DNA from: Castanea sativa
Lineage: Eukaryota; Streptophyta; Magnoliopsida; Fagales; Fagaceae
NCBI RefSeq assembly: GCF_040712315.1
Contig: NC_134017.1
Location: forward strand, 10,880,001 to 10,944,000
DNA: 64,000 bases
Reading direction: 5' to 3'
A program made the translations under genes and the position numbers. Shown piece by piece: positions 35,834 through 48,934 of the stretch; position 1 is the first letter of the stretch; each line of letters begins with the position of its first letter. The notes beneath the pieces were generated by a model, which saw nothing but the letters and a program-made list of their open reading frames with translations, was not told the origin of the DNA and searched no databases.

Positions 35834-37755
35834 CTCAGGGAAAGGGAAACAGGTCAAACCCATAACAAAGGGAGAGGGATGGAATTGAGTATTATCGTCC
35901 TTCTATAGATTTTGGAGTTTAACTTAGGACAAAGTTTATCTCTAAACTAATTTAGAGATAAATCTTCCAAACTCTCCTTATATATTTTATTAGATGTAAA
36001 TTTTGACAAATTCGTCGTTATAGTACATTTTCTTATTATATCTTCCATAATTTCAAATTTTCAAAAATATCAAAGATTAATAAATATGTCATCAATCAAA
36101 GAAATTGTTTAAATTTCAAATTTTTTAGTCTTAAATCATGCATAAAAATATGTTTATGGATCAAATAGTAATTAAAATCTGTTTTGAACGAAATCTGACA
36201 TGCATTTTAAGAATATAAAAAACATGAAATCCAATGGTTAAAATCTTTAAATATTTAGCCATGCTCATTTTTTTTTGTCATTTAACTTATCTTGGGTAGC
36301 TACTTAAAAAAAAAAAATAGTTGAATTATAAAACTTAAAGAATTAGTTCAATGTAATCATATTGTTAAATTTAATTGAAAAACTTAAAGAATTGTACATT
36401 TGTCCAAATGATTTTCTTTATATGTATATTTATGAGAATAACGGGGAAGGAGATATTTTAAACCTTAATTATCTTAGTAAAAGAAAGTAGGCTATGCTAT
36501 GCCATTGAATTATAAAACTTTTGACTTAGTCTAATGGCGCCTCCGAGTTAATTTCCCTTTAAGCTCAAGTTTAACTTGCATACTTCAATGAAGGTGAAAT
36601 TGACTTCTCCTAACGGATTTTTCTTTTATTTATTTATTTTTTAAATTTTAAGTGAAAAAGAAAAGCTAAAGGGTCTCAACAGTGAAAGAGTTAAGGAGCG
36701 AAATTATTTTGTTTTGTTACGTAAAGTCTAACTAATGTCTTTTGTTTCATTGAAGGCTTGAACAATTAGCATTGGGTAGAGAGATTCGAATTTGTTTGTC
36801 AATTAATATCCAAATAAAACATTCATGTGCCGTAGTTGGACTAATAAATCAAAAAACTAAAAATAAAAATGTGTCGCACTTCAAAGTTGGAACTAAGACA
36901 TTCTGATCTTTGAAGCCTGTTAAATGGTAATAACTAATAACTTAGCAATATAAAGTTGTAACACAGCAAGAAAAATTTAGGTTCAATGTCACACAGAATT
37001 ACTATTATCTAAACTACTTGCCGTTTTTTAGTTATCACAATTTAATTAAAGATTTTTATGGAAACAAGTGGTGGGAATGTGTCAAATCGGTGAAATGTTG
37101 TGAAAAGACGAAGCAATAATCAGGCTACATTGCTTTCAATTGAACAAGAATATTGCGACTTATTGGGGCGTTGCAATTTGATAATCAAAACAATTATTAA
37201 CTACGCGTTTTCTCGGTAGTTACACATTACACATCATCCGAATGAAAGAACAAATATCTGTTTTATTTATTTATTTCATTTTATCCAAGATACAATATCT
37301 AGTAGTGAAAGTAACTTATAAAAAAAAATGTCACTATTGTGGGAAAAAAAAAGCTTTAAATGATTTTAGTTGTTACATTAAGTTACTTTAAATGATTAAA
37401 TGAGTATTAATTAATTAGTTTTTGACTTGTTATATTTTATGAGAAAATATCCTATAAATAATACTACTCTTTCTTCTCACATAAATAGCGAATTTTAATA
37501 CTTCTCCATGAATTAATTTATAAAACACATGCGTGAGAGAAAAGAACATTATTTTCCAAATATTGAATAATTAGGCATATTCTTTGTATTATATATGATA
37601 ACTTTAATTTTTATCCACTAAATATCTATATCCACTAAATCTAGTTGATTCTTTTTCTTTCTTTTAGTTTGATTCGAAAACTGAAAGTAAATATTCTTGT
37701 AGGCAGCAATGTGACACACGTTATAGCTCATATAAAAGGCTACATATATAACATT
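35834..37755. other. Intergenic AT-rich DNA, no gene seen
   Basis: No domain-bearing frame. A 13-bp-arm hairpin (TTTATCTCTAAAC and its inverse) sits at about 35935-35965. Confidence 0.4.
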
Positions 37756-37899
37756 ATAACCAACCATTCAAATGATCATGGCCCTTGGATCGCTATGTCT
37801 CTCTCTTTCACTCTCAAATACACATGTATAACCAACCACTCAAATGATCACGACCCTTGGATCGCTACGTCTCTCTCTTTCACTCTCAAATACACATAT
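37756..37899. repeat. Tandem duplication, 2 x 72 bp
   Basis: Units 37756-37827 and 37828-37899 differ at only a few positions (for example ATCATGGCCC versus ATCACGACCC). Each contains CTTGGATCGCTA and ends CAAATACACAT. The frames at 37645-37926 reflect this repeat. Confidence 0.88.
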
Positions 37900-39480
37900 A
37901 ATAATGCATGTTTTATGTTGTCATAGAACAATTAGAAAAATGGAGGAACCTTTCACTTGCAGAAACCAAAAGGGAATTAATGGAGGTGGCTTACTTGCCG
38001 GGAGGAGAAAGAGAAAGAGAAAGAGAAAGAAAAGCAAAACAAAACAAAAGAATGCTTATTAAATAGTATCGCTTTACTCTTTAGTATTGCTGTTACACTT
38101 GCAACAAGCCCCATTATGAAAGCACAGCAAATAAAATAGCTTTCATGCACTCCTCCCCCACTTAACCCATGCATGATTACCAGCACCTAACTTATCCCTA
38201 TATTTCAATGATTTTTTACAATTATCATTTATAAGTAAATAAGAGATCTAAGATTCAATTATCGCCTATACAAAAAACTGATTGATATTCAGATTTAATG
38301 ATAAAGGGCAAAAGTTATAAAAACGAACGCTATAGGTTAAAACTTTATAATAAAAAATCATCATATCTCTTTTTTATTTTAATGAAAATTACTACAAGAG
38401 TAATTTACAAATCAAAAGGGCAATAATATCTTCAAAAATTATATTTTATGCTCAATACAATGAGGGGTATCTTTTTTCTTTCTTTATTTTATTATTTATA
38501 TGAAGGGTGTCTTTGACTTCTCACTTCCATTTTGGATGGACGTGGTGCACCGTCTGTTGAAATTTATAAAGAAAAAAAAAAGAAAGAAGCCCATATATTT
38601 TGGTCATGTTCTATGTTATACATTGAAAATTTTGATTTTGTCTCTGGGTGTCATGCAAAGTAGGACTCATTAGTCAAACATGTTAGCTATTGAGGAGAAT
38701 CAATCATGGACAAAAGAGTAGGAAACTGTATAAAAGAACGCGTTTAGATCAATCTTTATGAATAAAATATATGGTAGGTAAATTATTATTATTTAGAATT
38801 GAAATAAAATATATAGGCAAATTTGAAATTAGTTCATATAGGGACATTTAGATACTGTAGAGATTTTATTTATTTATTTATTTTTAAAATTATTATTATA
38901 GGTTAGATATAATCTTCTCCTACCAATTCTATTTATGTGTTGACTTTCTTTTTTTTATTTTCTTTCTCTTTGTTTTGGAGATAACGTTTTGTTTTTTTAG
39001 AAAAAGAGTCATTTCAATAAAAAAAATATATTTTTTGTAAAATTATCTCATTTTTTTAATATTTAGTAGCAATCTAAAATGAGTTGAAAAACAATCTTAT
39101 AGCTTCCCTTGTTTAACTTGCTATAAGCCAAAGTTGTTTTCCAAAAATATTTAATGAAAACTAATCTTTAAAAATAATTCATACTCTTTTTGTTGATTAA
39201 AGATAGTTTTCTGTTAACTTAATTTTTCTGATACTACCAAATACGATAAAATACAAAAAATTATATTTTCCCAATATTTTTCATCGAAATAAACAAAGCG
39301 TAACTAAAAAAAGATATGCTAGAATTAGTAATGATTTTTCGGTTTATGTCCTTTCTTTTTTCTTTTGCTAGATGAGTGAACATTTCAGGAGTGTATGAAA
39401 AGTGAGAAAAACAAGCTAAAATTAGCCAAAGGGATAAGGAAATTGTATTTTGAAATTTGAAGCTTTAGAAAAGTGAATAA
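37900..39480. other. Intergenic AT-rich DNA, no gene seen
   Basis: A (GAAA)n/(CAAAA)n microsatellite lies at about 38006-38050. Otherwise nothing recognised. Confidence 0.4.
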
Positions 39481-39484
39481 AGTG

Positions 39485-39685
39485 TATATTAGAGTGTGTT
39501 TTTTTTATTCTAAATTTAAAAGTCAGTTTATTTTACTATTTAGCTTATTTTTTTACTATTTATGGGCTCACTGTACTTTTTGATATTATTCATGAGTCTC
39601 ATTATACTATTTCAATTAACTTTACCTTTATCTACCGTATTTTCTACAAAAAATTTTCAGTTTTAACAAAATAAGCGAATGTCAT
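39485..39685. mobile_element. Decayed copy of the 'GGTCCGTTTGGATA' MITE family
   Basis: Shares interior phrases with the other copies: TTTATGGGCTCACTGTAC, ATTCATGAGTCTC, TTTTCAGTTTTAACAAAATA followed by AGCGAATGTCAT where others read AGCGGTATCCAA. Ends are degraded. Confidence 0.5.
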
Positions 39686-40530
39686 ACCCTTAATATATAA
39701 TCATTAAAGTCGGAACTTTTTTTTTGGGCCAAACAAAAGTCGGAAAGTTAATACATATCTTACAAGGGAGAGCTACCTATAAATTGTAATGTCATCATTG
39801 CCTTTAATGTCCCCAACCGTGACATTACCAACTACGGCATTATTAGTTAAGGACTTTCAAGTAGGGGTCGGCATCACAGTCACTAAATAATCTAGAAACC
39901 TCAAACCTAATGGGATGTGACTGAAATTTGCCACACGAACTCTTTGCCCTTTAATTTGTTTTAGCTTTGGTAAGATTTTCTTTACTATATTTAGATGATA
40001 GATTTGTTGTGAAAATGAAAGTCTTATTATACAAAAATTTTCACATCATTTGTGAGATGGTATATTAAGATTGATATATAACACAAAGTTATTTTTTGAC
40101 TCCCAAGTACTTTATAGTAAAAAAATTCACGAAAAATCAAGAGTTTTATAAAAATAAAAAATTTTAAACTGACACTTTTCAATATTTTAAATAAAAATGT
40201 TTTGAATTCGAAACCTCCATTCTCCCAACTATTCCAACTATTGAGTTATTAAAAAAATAATGACAATGGTAAGTCATAATAATGATAAAGGTAAGTCATT
40301 GAAAAGGTTGCCACCATATTCATTTTCTGGTTTTTGTTTCAAACTACTCTGCTTACAAAATTAATTGTCTTGATGAATTGATTCTATTTAGAAATGTGTC
40401 AGGCTGCGTCTTCGTCAAGATGAGGAGCAACATCCACCAACGAAAATGTTAATGACAATAATTTATTACCATTTTTTTAAAAGTTCATTTAATTTTACTT
40501 ACTTTTTAGTTTAGGTAAATACCAACCGGA
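39686..40530. other. Intergenic AT-rich DNA, no gene seen
   Basis: No gene and no clear element. Confidence 0.4.
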
Positions 40531-40697
40531 ATAATGCTAGAAATACAATTATTTTACAAATTGCTAATATAGTGAGTAATTATTAGTAAATGAAAATGTG
40601 ATATTAATAGTGGGCTTAAATGAAAACCAATAAGAGGTTGGCTATATTAATATTTTGTAAAAATATTGTAAAATAATTTGTGCTTGTAGCATTTCTT
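40531..40697. mobile_element. Short MITE with inverted ends
   Basis: Left end AATGCTAGAAATACAATTAT; inverse of the right end AATGCTACAAGCACAAATTA, followed by a shared TTTTACAA. Length is about 167 bp. No confident target duplication. Confidence 0.65.
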
Positions 40698-40798
40698 TAT
40701 CAACAAATATCTTAAAGGTTTTGGTTTAAAAAATATTTTTAAAATTTTTTATGAGATAAAAAATAACTGATTTTTTTGGCAATTTTTTATATATTTCA

Positions 40799-40984
40799 TA
40801 ACGGCAATACTTAGGTATAGTACTTAAGTGTTGTTCTTTAGGTTTACATTTTAAGATTCTGTCATGTGGATTTCTACTCATAGGATGGAAGAGAATTTTT
40901 TAGTTAAGTAGCCGTATAACTGAATCTTAAGAGGGGAACCTAATGAACAGCACCTAAGGTACTGTATCTAAATTTTGTTATACT
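40799..40984. mobile_element. Short MITE with ~55-bp inverted ends
   Basis: Left ATACTTAGGTATAGTACTTA and inverse of the right AATTTAGATACAGTACCTTA are followed by matching GTG(T/C)TGTTC(T/A)TTAGGTT. Outer boundaries are uncertain by a few bases because the ends lie in AT-rich text. Confidence 0.65.
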
Positions 40985-42827
40985 ATTAAAATTTTTTTAA
41001 AATGATTCATTAACAAATGAATTTGGCTTACCTCTAGTATTTTTTTAACTGAAATCTCTTTTTGTTTTAATGAGAAATTGTCATATCATCCACTAACTAA
41101 ATAAAATGTGAAGACTAAAACCCACTACCACATGCTATTGTATATTTAAAATAAAAGAACATGTTTAATTAAAAAAAGTACTGAAAATAAGTTAAACTCT
41201 TAACAAATACCCTAAGATTATGACCAATCCTTTAATTTTTATATAATCAGTAACAAATCATTGATTAGTAGTGGAGTTTTGAGGCAGAGTGCTTAAATTT
41301 TGAGGAATGTGCATCAAAATGAACTAACAAAGAGTGAAATACTAGCGAAATAGAAATTTTCTTGTTAAGATGATAATGGTAGTTTTTACATAAATTTATT
41401 ATAAACACCATTTTTATTATAACTAAATTATAAATTATAAGTAGTTAAAAACAACAGTGTTTTATTTTTGAAAAAAGTGAAAAAATTACGAAATGAAAGT
41501 TCCAATGTGTTGTGTTGTGTTGTGTTGTCAACCAATATATGTTGTCGGTATTGGTTTCGGAAATTTTTTTGGCTTCCAGCCAATTATGCTCTGCTCTGAA
41601 CTCTGGCCTGGGTCCCGACTCCATACACCGGGCTGTGTGAAGCAAAATTGACACAAATACAGGGGAGAAAATAGTAAAACAGGTTTCAGTTCTTGAAATT
41701 CGAAACATTGTTTTTTTTTGCTAAACAAATTCGAAACATTGTTAGCCACAGTACCACTCGTCTCTTTAATTCCCTGCTTTTTTTATCCAAAGAATCCACT
41801 TGTCTCCAGTCTCTATTCTCTAGTGTGCGTATCACAACTACTCATACTCAAAATTAATTTAATTAGAATTGGACTCTAACTTCCCTCTTCTTCTTCTTCT
41901 TCTTCTTCACTCAATAAATTGGAGATTAGAATCTAATTATCTAACATGATCCTCATTCCTCGCTATTGTAAATAGGGATTCAAAATACCTTAAATCTGCC
42001 CGCATTATCTTGAGATGATTGTCATTGCCTTGAAGAGGGGACAAGGCACTTATGAGTTACGATCCTACCCTGTCTTGCTCTGTTGTCACTCTTGATTTTA
42101 ATTCAATCTTATTGACATGCATATAATTTTTAATTATTTAGTAAATGCATGCTTAAAAAAAAATATTTTAACATCATTTTTGTGAACATATCAAAAGATT
42201 TAAGGTATCATTATATCCCAAAAAGACTAGTCAAATTATAATTGTTACTTGTTGTAATCACTTATATAACTCAATTCAATAAAGTAAACATTTGATGTAA
42301 GACTCCGCACGTGCCCATGTAACACATATGGCATGTTTGGTTATGTTGTTTAAACAACAGTTTTCGTTGTTTAAATAACACAACATATATTTCTACAACA
42401 CTTTTTCACTACACATATTTTTATAATATTTAAATAATATTACTAGAACAATATTACCAAATCCGCCATAGTTATTCACTCCACTGTAGTCCTTATATTC
42501 TGAAGTATCTCAATAATAATAATTATTATTATTAGTTGAACATGAAAAACCAATTATTAAGAATAAAATGTTGGACAATGAAAAACTTTTTTTTTTTTTT
42601 TGCTAAAAGAAATCAATATACTTTTTGATTTCAGTAACCGGAATTATATATGTACTATAGACCAGAGTGTTCCTTATGAGCTGACAAATACAAACCATCT
42701 TTCAGCCCAAAAAAAGAAAGAAAGAAAGAAAAAAAAGACATACAATTCTACTAATTAAACCTATTTAACAAGAATAGAGAGTAGATAATATCGTATCACG
42801 ACAATAGCACCAATTTTCAAACACATT
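40985..42827. other. Intergenic AT-rich DNA, no gene seen
   Basis: Simple repeats only: (GTGTT)n at about 41505-41527, (CTT)n at about 41886-41908, and a (TAA)/(TTA) stretch near 42511-42532. The minus-strand frames at 41445-41749 lack recognisable domains. Confidence 0.4.
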
Positions 42828-43016
42828 ATTGTGATCAGTGCTGGCTTGACATGTGAAGCAACAGATACGGCCGCCTAAGACACTAAGTAGAAAAAAGCTC
42901 ATAAATTTTAAGTAATAGGTTTTTTTAATATTATAATAGTATTAATTAAGTATAAATATTAGTCAATAAATAAAATAAATTTTTTTATCAAATGAAAAAC
43001 AAGAAAAAAAATGTTA

Positions 43017-43185
43017 TATCTACGATATTTTTCACAATACTTTTAGAATAAATCCTAAGTGATAGATTGTTACAGGGTATCATTGATGACAAAAAATTAA
43101 TTTTAGTGATGAATTTAAATTAGAACCAGTAACAAATTAACACATAAGATTTGTTATGAAAAATATTATGAATGTAACACTTCTA
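43017..43185. mobile_element. MITE nested in the hAT element
   Basis: Inverted ends around ATATTTTTCACAATACTTTT and, inversely, ATAATATTTTTCATAACAAA. The interior TTAGAACCAGTAACAAATTA parallels the element at 43826-44006, so it is the same family in decayed form. Confidence 0.5.
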
Positions 43186-43205
43186 AAAAAAAAAAAGAGC
43201 AATAC

Positions 43206-43345
43206 ATAAAAAAATTCACAACATTTTTCACAAGTTGAGTTGACAAACTTTTACTAGTTTTTATCTAAATTTACTACTAACATCTCTTTTTTACTTACAA
43301 CTATCAATTTGCCATATCAACAGATGTGAAAAGTTTTGTCAAATT
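43206..43345. mobile_element. Second decayed MITE copy nested in the hAT element
   Basis: Starts ATTCACAACATTTTTCACAA and ends in an approximate inverse around AGATGTGAAAAGTTTTGTCA. Related in style to its neighbour. Confidence 0.4.
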
Positions 43346-43825
43346 TTTTATATTTAAAACAAAATAATAAAATTTAAATAAAATTTAATTTTTAAAAAAT
43401 TATATTTAAATATAAAAAACGTCTCAATTTTAATTTTCACTTTAGGCCCATAAATACATTAAGCGGATCCTGATTGTGACATTTTCAGCTGGCTGCTATC
43501 TACCAATGTCACATGAAGCTTACAAACATTAAAATTACAATGGGCATGACCAAGATCGTTTTCGCATTTTATGTAAATGTAATTCACAAGTTTTAAGGCT
43601 GCGTGTGAAATTAGTATATACTATAATAGGTCAAAGATATGGGACACGAATGGTTCACGTGCCCGTAGTTTGCTTGGATTGAAATTGAACCTTGAAGCAA
43701 CGCCCAACTTCTTTTCATTCGGTTAACAGTGATGAAAGAGTAAAAGCAAAGGTTCATTAGTCAATTAAAATGGCGGCGCTTTCTCCTTTGAGGGCTTGTC
43801 TTGTCTTGTTTGTATTTATTTTTTT

Positions 43826-44006
43826 AAGAGATGCTATGCCTGCAAAATTTTTATAATATTTTGACAACAAATTATAAGTGGTTTATTGTTATTGGTTCAA
43901 ATTTGAACCTAATACTAAGATTACTTTTTTGCCGCAATAATAACAACCTAGAACAACCTACCACTTAGAATTTGTTGTAAAAATGTTGTGGATATATTAT
44001 ATCTCT
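43826..44006. mobile_element. MITE, about 181 bp, Mutator-type
   Basis: Left AAGAGATGCTATGCCTGC, then ATATTTTGACAACAAATTAT. The inverse of the right end reads AAGAGATATAATATATCCAC, then ATTTTTACAACAAATTCTAA. Both sides can be read as a 9-bp duplication TATTTTTTT (43817-43825 and 44007-44015), but that text is low complexity. Confidence 0.7.
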
Positions 44007-44045
44007 TATTTTTTTTTTTTTGAGGAGAGTTTAGCTTTCTACATA

Positions 44046-44048
<3 letters not shown>

Positions 44049-44087
<39 letters not shown>
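44049..44087. repeat. (TA)n microsatellite
   Basis: Uninterrupted TA repeat of about 38 bp. Confidence 0.9.
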
Positions 44088-44089
<2 letters not shown>

Positions 44090-44090
<1 letters not shown>

Positions 44091-47059
44091 TGTTATTTTT
44101 AATAAATGATGATATTTAAACATTTTCGAGAATTTGATTATGCCTCGAGTGTACGCAAACTTTCATCTCACATATTCTAAGTTATTATAGGAAGAATTCC
44201 TTGAAGCTGGTCCTAAAATGTTGACAATTAAATTAGTTTCAAAATTAAGATTTCATAAATATCATGAGATATTAGAAATTACCAAGCCAATCCCAGAAAC
44301 AATTAACAAAATTGTTTTTCAAAATTCAAAAGGAAAGGATGTATATAACTTCCAAATTTGTTTTCTTGTATTAACCACTCTCCTTTTTGGGGAGAGCTTG
44401 ATTCAGTTTGAATTTGAATGATATTATGATGATTTTCTTTTTGTGGAATTAAACCGAGCTACTCAAATTTTTTGTTATTTGCTCACCCCAAAGCTAATTA
44501 GCTAAATTGTAGTAGAACTTTCACATCATTATATTATGTATCAAAATATTCTGGGAATTATTTACTAGAATAGCATTTATCACAATTAGTGCAAGACTGG
44601 ATGGTACATGTCTCCGTCGTCATCAAGAAATCAAATCAAATCATTTGAATTTGATAATGTGGTTAATAATAAATTAGGTGGGTGCATGAAGTGGTGACAT
44701 TGCTATGGTGATAGAGAAAAAGTCTAAAAGATATATGTAAAGGTTGAATGCGACTAGAATTTCGAGTAACAGAGAGAAGTGAAGGACAGGAGCAACGTCC
44801 ACTTGACACCACTGTGATAGAACGGTGAGAGAGGAAAGAAACATGCTTATGGTTTTAAAGGGTATATTAGTAAAATAATATTTAGTTAAATAAGTTAAAC
44901 AGCTTCGGTGAATTGGATATGGACACAACATATTTATTAAACGGATCAATCGTGTTAACTCTAATATGACACAAACTTGTTAAGTTTCAACCTATAATTG
45001 GCTAATGTTGTATCGTGTCGTGTTGTGTATGTTGTGTTTGTAGACTCTGTTGAATTTTGCTACTCAGTGCATGTGTGATTTATGCTTTAAAAAAATTGAA
45101 AGGATTAACTGCAAGTTGCTAGTAACAAAAAAGTAATACTTGATCATGATCTTATAAAGTTGTGACACAGACTGGGCAAAGTCGTCTGTCTCAGTAGCTA
45201 AAGACTCGCATTCATGTAGTGTTTGTATTATTATTATTATTATTATTATTATTTTTTTGCATATGGGCTCACGGGGGCAATGTAACCAAATTATAATGCC
45301 CAGTAATGAGCTTAAATATTGTATCATAGTCCATAGAGCTTAACTTTTGGGTAAGAAATTCGAAATGGTGTTAGGATATGAGTTAATTTATTTATTTTCA
45401 TGGCTTCAAAAATTTAAAAATATTGACATAAGTCACAAAATGTTAAGTTGCTAACTAATTATTTGTTGAACAACTTTCTAACTAATTTAATCTCAAAGGG
45501 TTATATAGTCGGCTGGCTCTCTCTCTAGGGCTAAAAAAACCTTACCCGTCGCAAATAAAATAAAAAAATCTACCGATTCAACTAATGTTTTAATATTTAT
45601 TTTTGAAAATTTTTTAAAAGTTGGGGCCAAATAAATGCTCACCTTTCGGTCATTTTTTCATATTTTTAAATTTATTTTTTATAATTCACGTTTCAATCAT
45701 TGTGGTCCTTCCCTAACAAAATTTTAATCTCTTTAACAATGGTTTAAGACTTGGGATTGTCACTTCAAAAATATTGAATATTGAATTCTTTTAGTTATTT
45801 CAATTTGATACGTCAACATCTAATGCTTCAGAAAACCCCTTAGCCTTTTTTTTTTTGAAAGGGAAAACCCCTTAGCCTTTATCTTCAAACATGCCCAATA
45901 GTTGATTGAGAACCTCGACCTGGAATCATCAACAGTTTGAAGAGTTTTGACTTTTGAACTGTTAGCCTCTCTCTAAATTCAGTTCTTTTTACTACTCCAC
46001 CTTCTGCTATTAGACCCCATAACCATGATCATCATATTTGATGAGCATAATAATTATTATTATCATTGGATATGATTTCTCTTGGATGTAACGGGATCAA
46101 GTTGTTTTCCAACTGCTTTAGTTGTTAACGCGGTGTAATTGACAAACAAATCTATCAATCATGTCAATATTTTTGCAAAACCCACTTGAATTATAACCAA
46201 AATTTCCTTCTTTTGTTTTTGTTTTTTTTAACTCTTCTTGCCCATTTACGTAAGGAGGCTTGAGGGATCACAATGATATGAAAGCATTAAGATTTGTCAA
46301 TGGAATTTCCTGAGCAGAAATTCTGAAAATAGAAAAAGAAGAAGAAGGGAGTTTCAATTAGCTAAAGTCCCACTTTGAAAAAAGAAAAATCCATAAGTGT
46401 ATTGGCTATACCTTTTTGTGTGTGTGTTGTTGTTGGCTATACCTATTACCTATTAATAAAGAGTAATTATTGAATTTAACTTACACAAAAAAGAAGAAGA
46501 AACATATTGGTCAATCTATATCACCCAAACAATAAAACTATACATTTGTTGATGTATTAACATAATACTAAAGAATATTACTTCCCTAAAAAAGAATAGT
46601 AAAGAATATTAACTTAATAATAAAGAATAATCATCACCGAACAACACCATTAATTCATAAAAAGGAAATATATCAATCTGCTTATACCAAAGAAATTCAC
46701 CATAGACTAGATCTAATGGAAAATAATAGTCATTATAAAATGGACGTTATAAGCTTCAAATTTTAATGAAATTATGAAAAAATAAAAAAGAAAAGAAAAG
46801 AAAAGAAAAGAAAAGAGAGAGTAGAAGTTAATATAAGAAATTATTTTTATTTAGCAGGAAAATACGCAACTTTATAGACAGGTCCTCCAATGAGTGCAGA
46901 AGTCAGTGCTAGTTGCCAAGCATCTGATCTGTAAACTGTCTTCCATAAGATTTTGTTGGTGCATCCAATGAATTGTTTGGGGCCCTAAACTGTCCTAGTG
47001 AATGCTTCCAAAGGCAAAAGTACAATTTGCATTCAATCAAAACAACTTTAAACCTACTT
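44090..47059. other. Intergenic AT-rich DNA, no gene seen
   Basis: Holds a possible transposon scrap at 44930-45050 with TGTCGTGTTG-type words, (ATT)n at about 45224-45256, and (AAAAG)n at about 46786-46815. Frames at 44218-44421, 44674-44949 and 45064-45327 show no recognisable domains. Confidence 0.4.
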
Positions 47060-47570
47060 GCCAGTACCCATTTACTTCAATTGAGTAATTTCATCTTGAA
47101 AATGACCCATATCTCTTATTTCTTCTTAGGTGGTTTAGTTGAGGGTTGGTCCGATGGTGCCATAATCACTTGACTTCTACCCATTAAACTAGTAACTATA
47201 AGCCTACAAACCTTATAAAATGAGTAATTTCAAGTTCCCATTTACTTCATTCAAGCAATTTCATCCCGAGAATGACCCATATCTCTTAGTTCTTCTTAGG
47301 TGGTTTGGTTGAGGGTCTGGACCAATAGTGCCATAGTCACTTGACTTCTATACATTATACTAGTAACCATAAGCCATTAAGCCTATGACCTTATAAATGA
47401 GTAATTTCAAGCACCCATTTACTTCAATTGAGCAATTACATTCTGAAAAGGACTTATATCTCTTATTTCTTCTTAGGTGGTTTAGTTGAGGGTTGGTCCA
47501 GTAGTGCCATAGTCACTTGACTTCTATCCATTATACTAGTAAATATAAGCCTATTAGCTTATAAATTTGT
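47060..47570. repeat. Minisatellite: three tandem units of ~175 bp
   Basis: The phrase CCCATTTACTTCA starts units at about 47067, 47237 and 47413. Each unit continues with TTCTTCTTAGGTGGTTT, GTTGAGGGT, GTGCCATA, CACTTGACTTCTA and CTTATAAA in the same order. Copies differ by point changes and small gaps. Confidence 0.88.
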
Positions 47571-48934
47571 GGACTCCGCTTATGCCTTATGCCCCTTTGA
47601 CCCTACTTATCATCAACAACAACAATAACAACCATGACAAATTGTTGAACAAAACATAAAGCCAGCTAATGTCTTTCGTCTCAATCATAATGGTATGTTT
47701 GATTATGAACCAAACTCCATTCACATTTTGTACAGCATTGTAGGCACTGGCCACTCCTGTTGTGTAAATTATTAGATGGCAGGTGTAGTGCACATGGTTC
47801 ATCACTAGAGGAACCATCAGCAACAAAATATTAATTATTTGGGATTTTATAATAAACTAGGACTCAGGATGCAGTGGATAACCTTGTGAGTCTGCAAATG
47901 AATACTTTACTTTTGTCTCAAGAACCTCGTGACTTGGTAGTATTACCAAATTCTACTGTAGAGAAGAATTTAAGTTCAAATTCCCCTCTTGCACTTATTA
48001 TATTAAAAAAAAAAATTGAAAATTTGGCAAATAACATAGGATAAATTTTATTAATTTTTGAGGGAGACAAAGTTGAAAATGTGGAAGTAAATTATCACAA
48101 GACATGTTTAAGAAAGAATCTGAACATATTTACAAATTAGAAGCGTTTGATAATGCTGAAGAATTTAGCAAATGATTAATATAATGATTGGATTGTGTTC
48201 AATCTGGATTTTGTTTGCTCGCTGTTGGTCATGAATATATGATATAAAAATAAAAAAAATTGATAGAACTTAGGAAAAGCAAGCAAGTATTTACATTTAA
48301 AAGAGAATTGACCATATGGAACCATCCTTTTTTTATTTTTATTTTTGTTTGGTTTAGCAATGGAATTACTTGACAACAATCATTTCTATAAAATTTTTAC
48401 ATATTTTTCAGGTTACAGCTTTGTAGTATTTGACTGCCAAGCTTGCCACTATGACATCTTGATGATTTTAGCAACTTTAGCACTTACCTTTTGTCTAGGA
48501 TATCTCAGTTCACTGCTCACATGCTATATTCTCTGCCTTTATAGCTGTGTTTGTTATTTTGTGGGTATCTAAGACTAAATCCACATAGGATTGTTGTACC
48601 GTATTTTTGATTTTTCACTGCAAGTTGGTTGCATGGTCCTCATTTTCCAATAGACACCTGGGCCAAGGCCAATGTCCTTTTTCTCTAGATTGATTATGAA
48701 GCATGCTCATAAACTTTTATTTTTCACCTGAATTGTTTGGGCCTTATTCAGGTTGAATATGATTTTTTTTTTGGAGAAAATGTTTTAATGATAGAAAAAG
48801 GAGAGGCCATATCCATATATATATAATCGCAACCATTGAGGTGACAAGTTATCAATAATTTACAATAACGTAGGGTTAATGGTAAATTTATAATCCATAT
48901 AAAAACCAGCACTAACTTGTTTTTATTTTTTGAT
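47571..48934. other. Intergenic, no gene seen
   Basis: No domain-bearing frame. A (TA)n run lies near 48815-48827. Confidence 0.4.

Larger units (their letters stand above)
42836..43472. mobile_element. Non-autonomous hAT-type element, 637 bp, hosting older MITEs
   Basis: Begins CAGTGCTGGCTTGAC and ends GCGGATCCTG (inverse CAGGATCCGC). Flanks ATTGTGAT (42828-42835) and ATTGTGAC (43473-43480) match at 7 of 8 bases. The interior is AT-rich and contains two MITE-like blocks (43017-43185 and 43206-43345). Inverted ends are weak beyond CAG, so the duplication carries most of the evidence. Confidence 0.7.

Noticed and set aside
35694..35888. Proline-rich 64-residue frame as an extensin-like peptide
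   Set aside because: It comes from a duplicated C-rich DNA repeat, has no signal peptide and no conserved motif.
44930..45060. TGTCGTGTTG-rich scrap as part of an integrated pararetrovirus or LTR
   Set aside because: Only about 120 bp of low-complexity similarity in words; no coding or terminal structure to support it.
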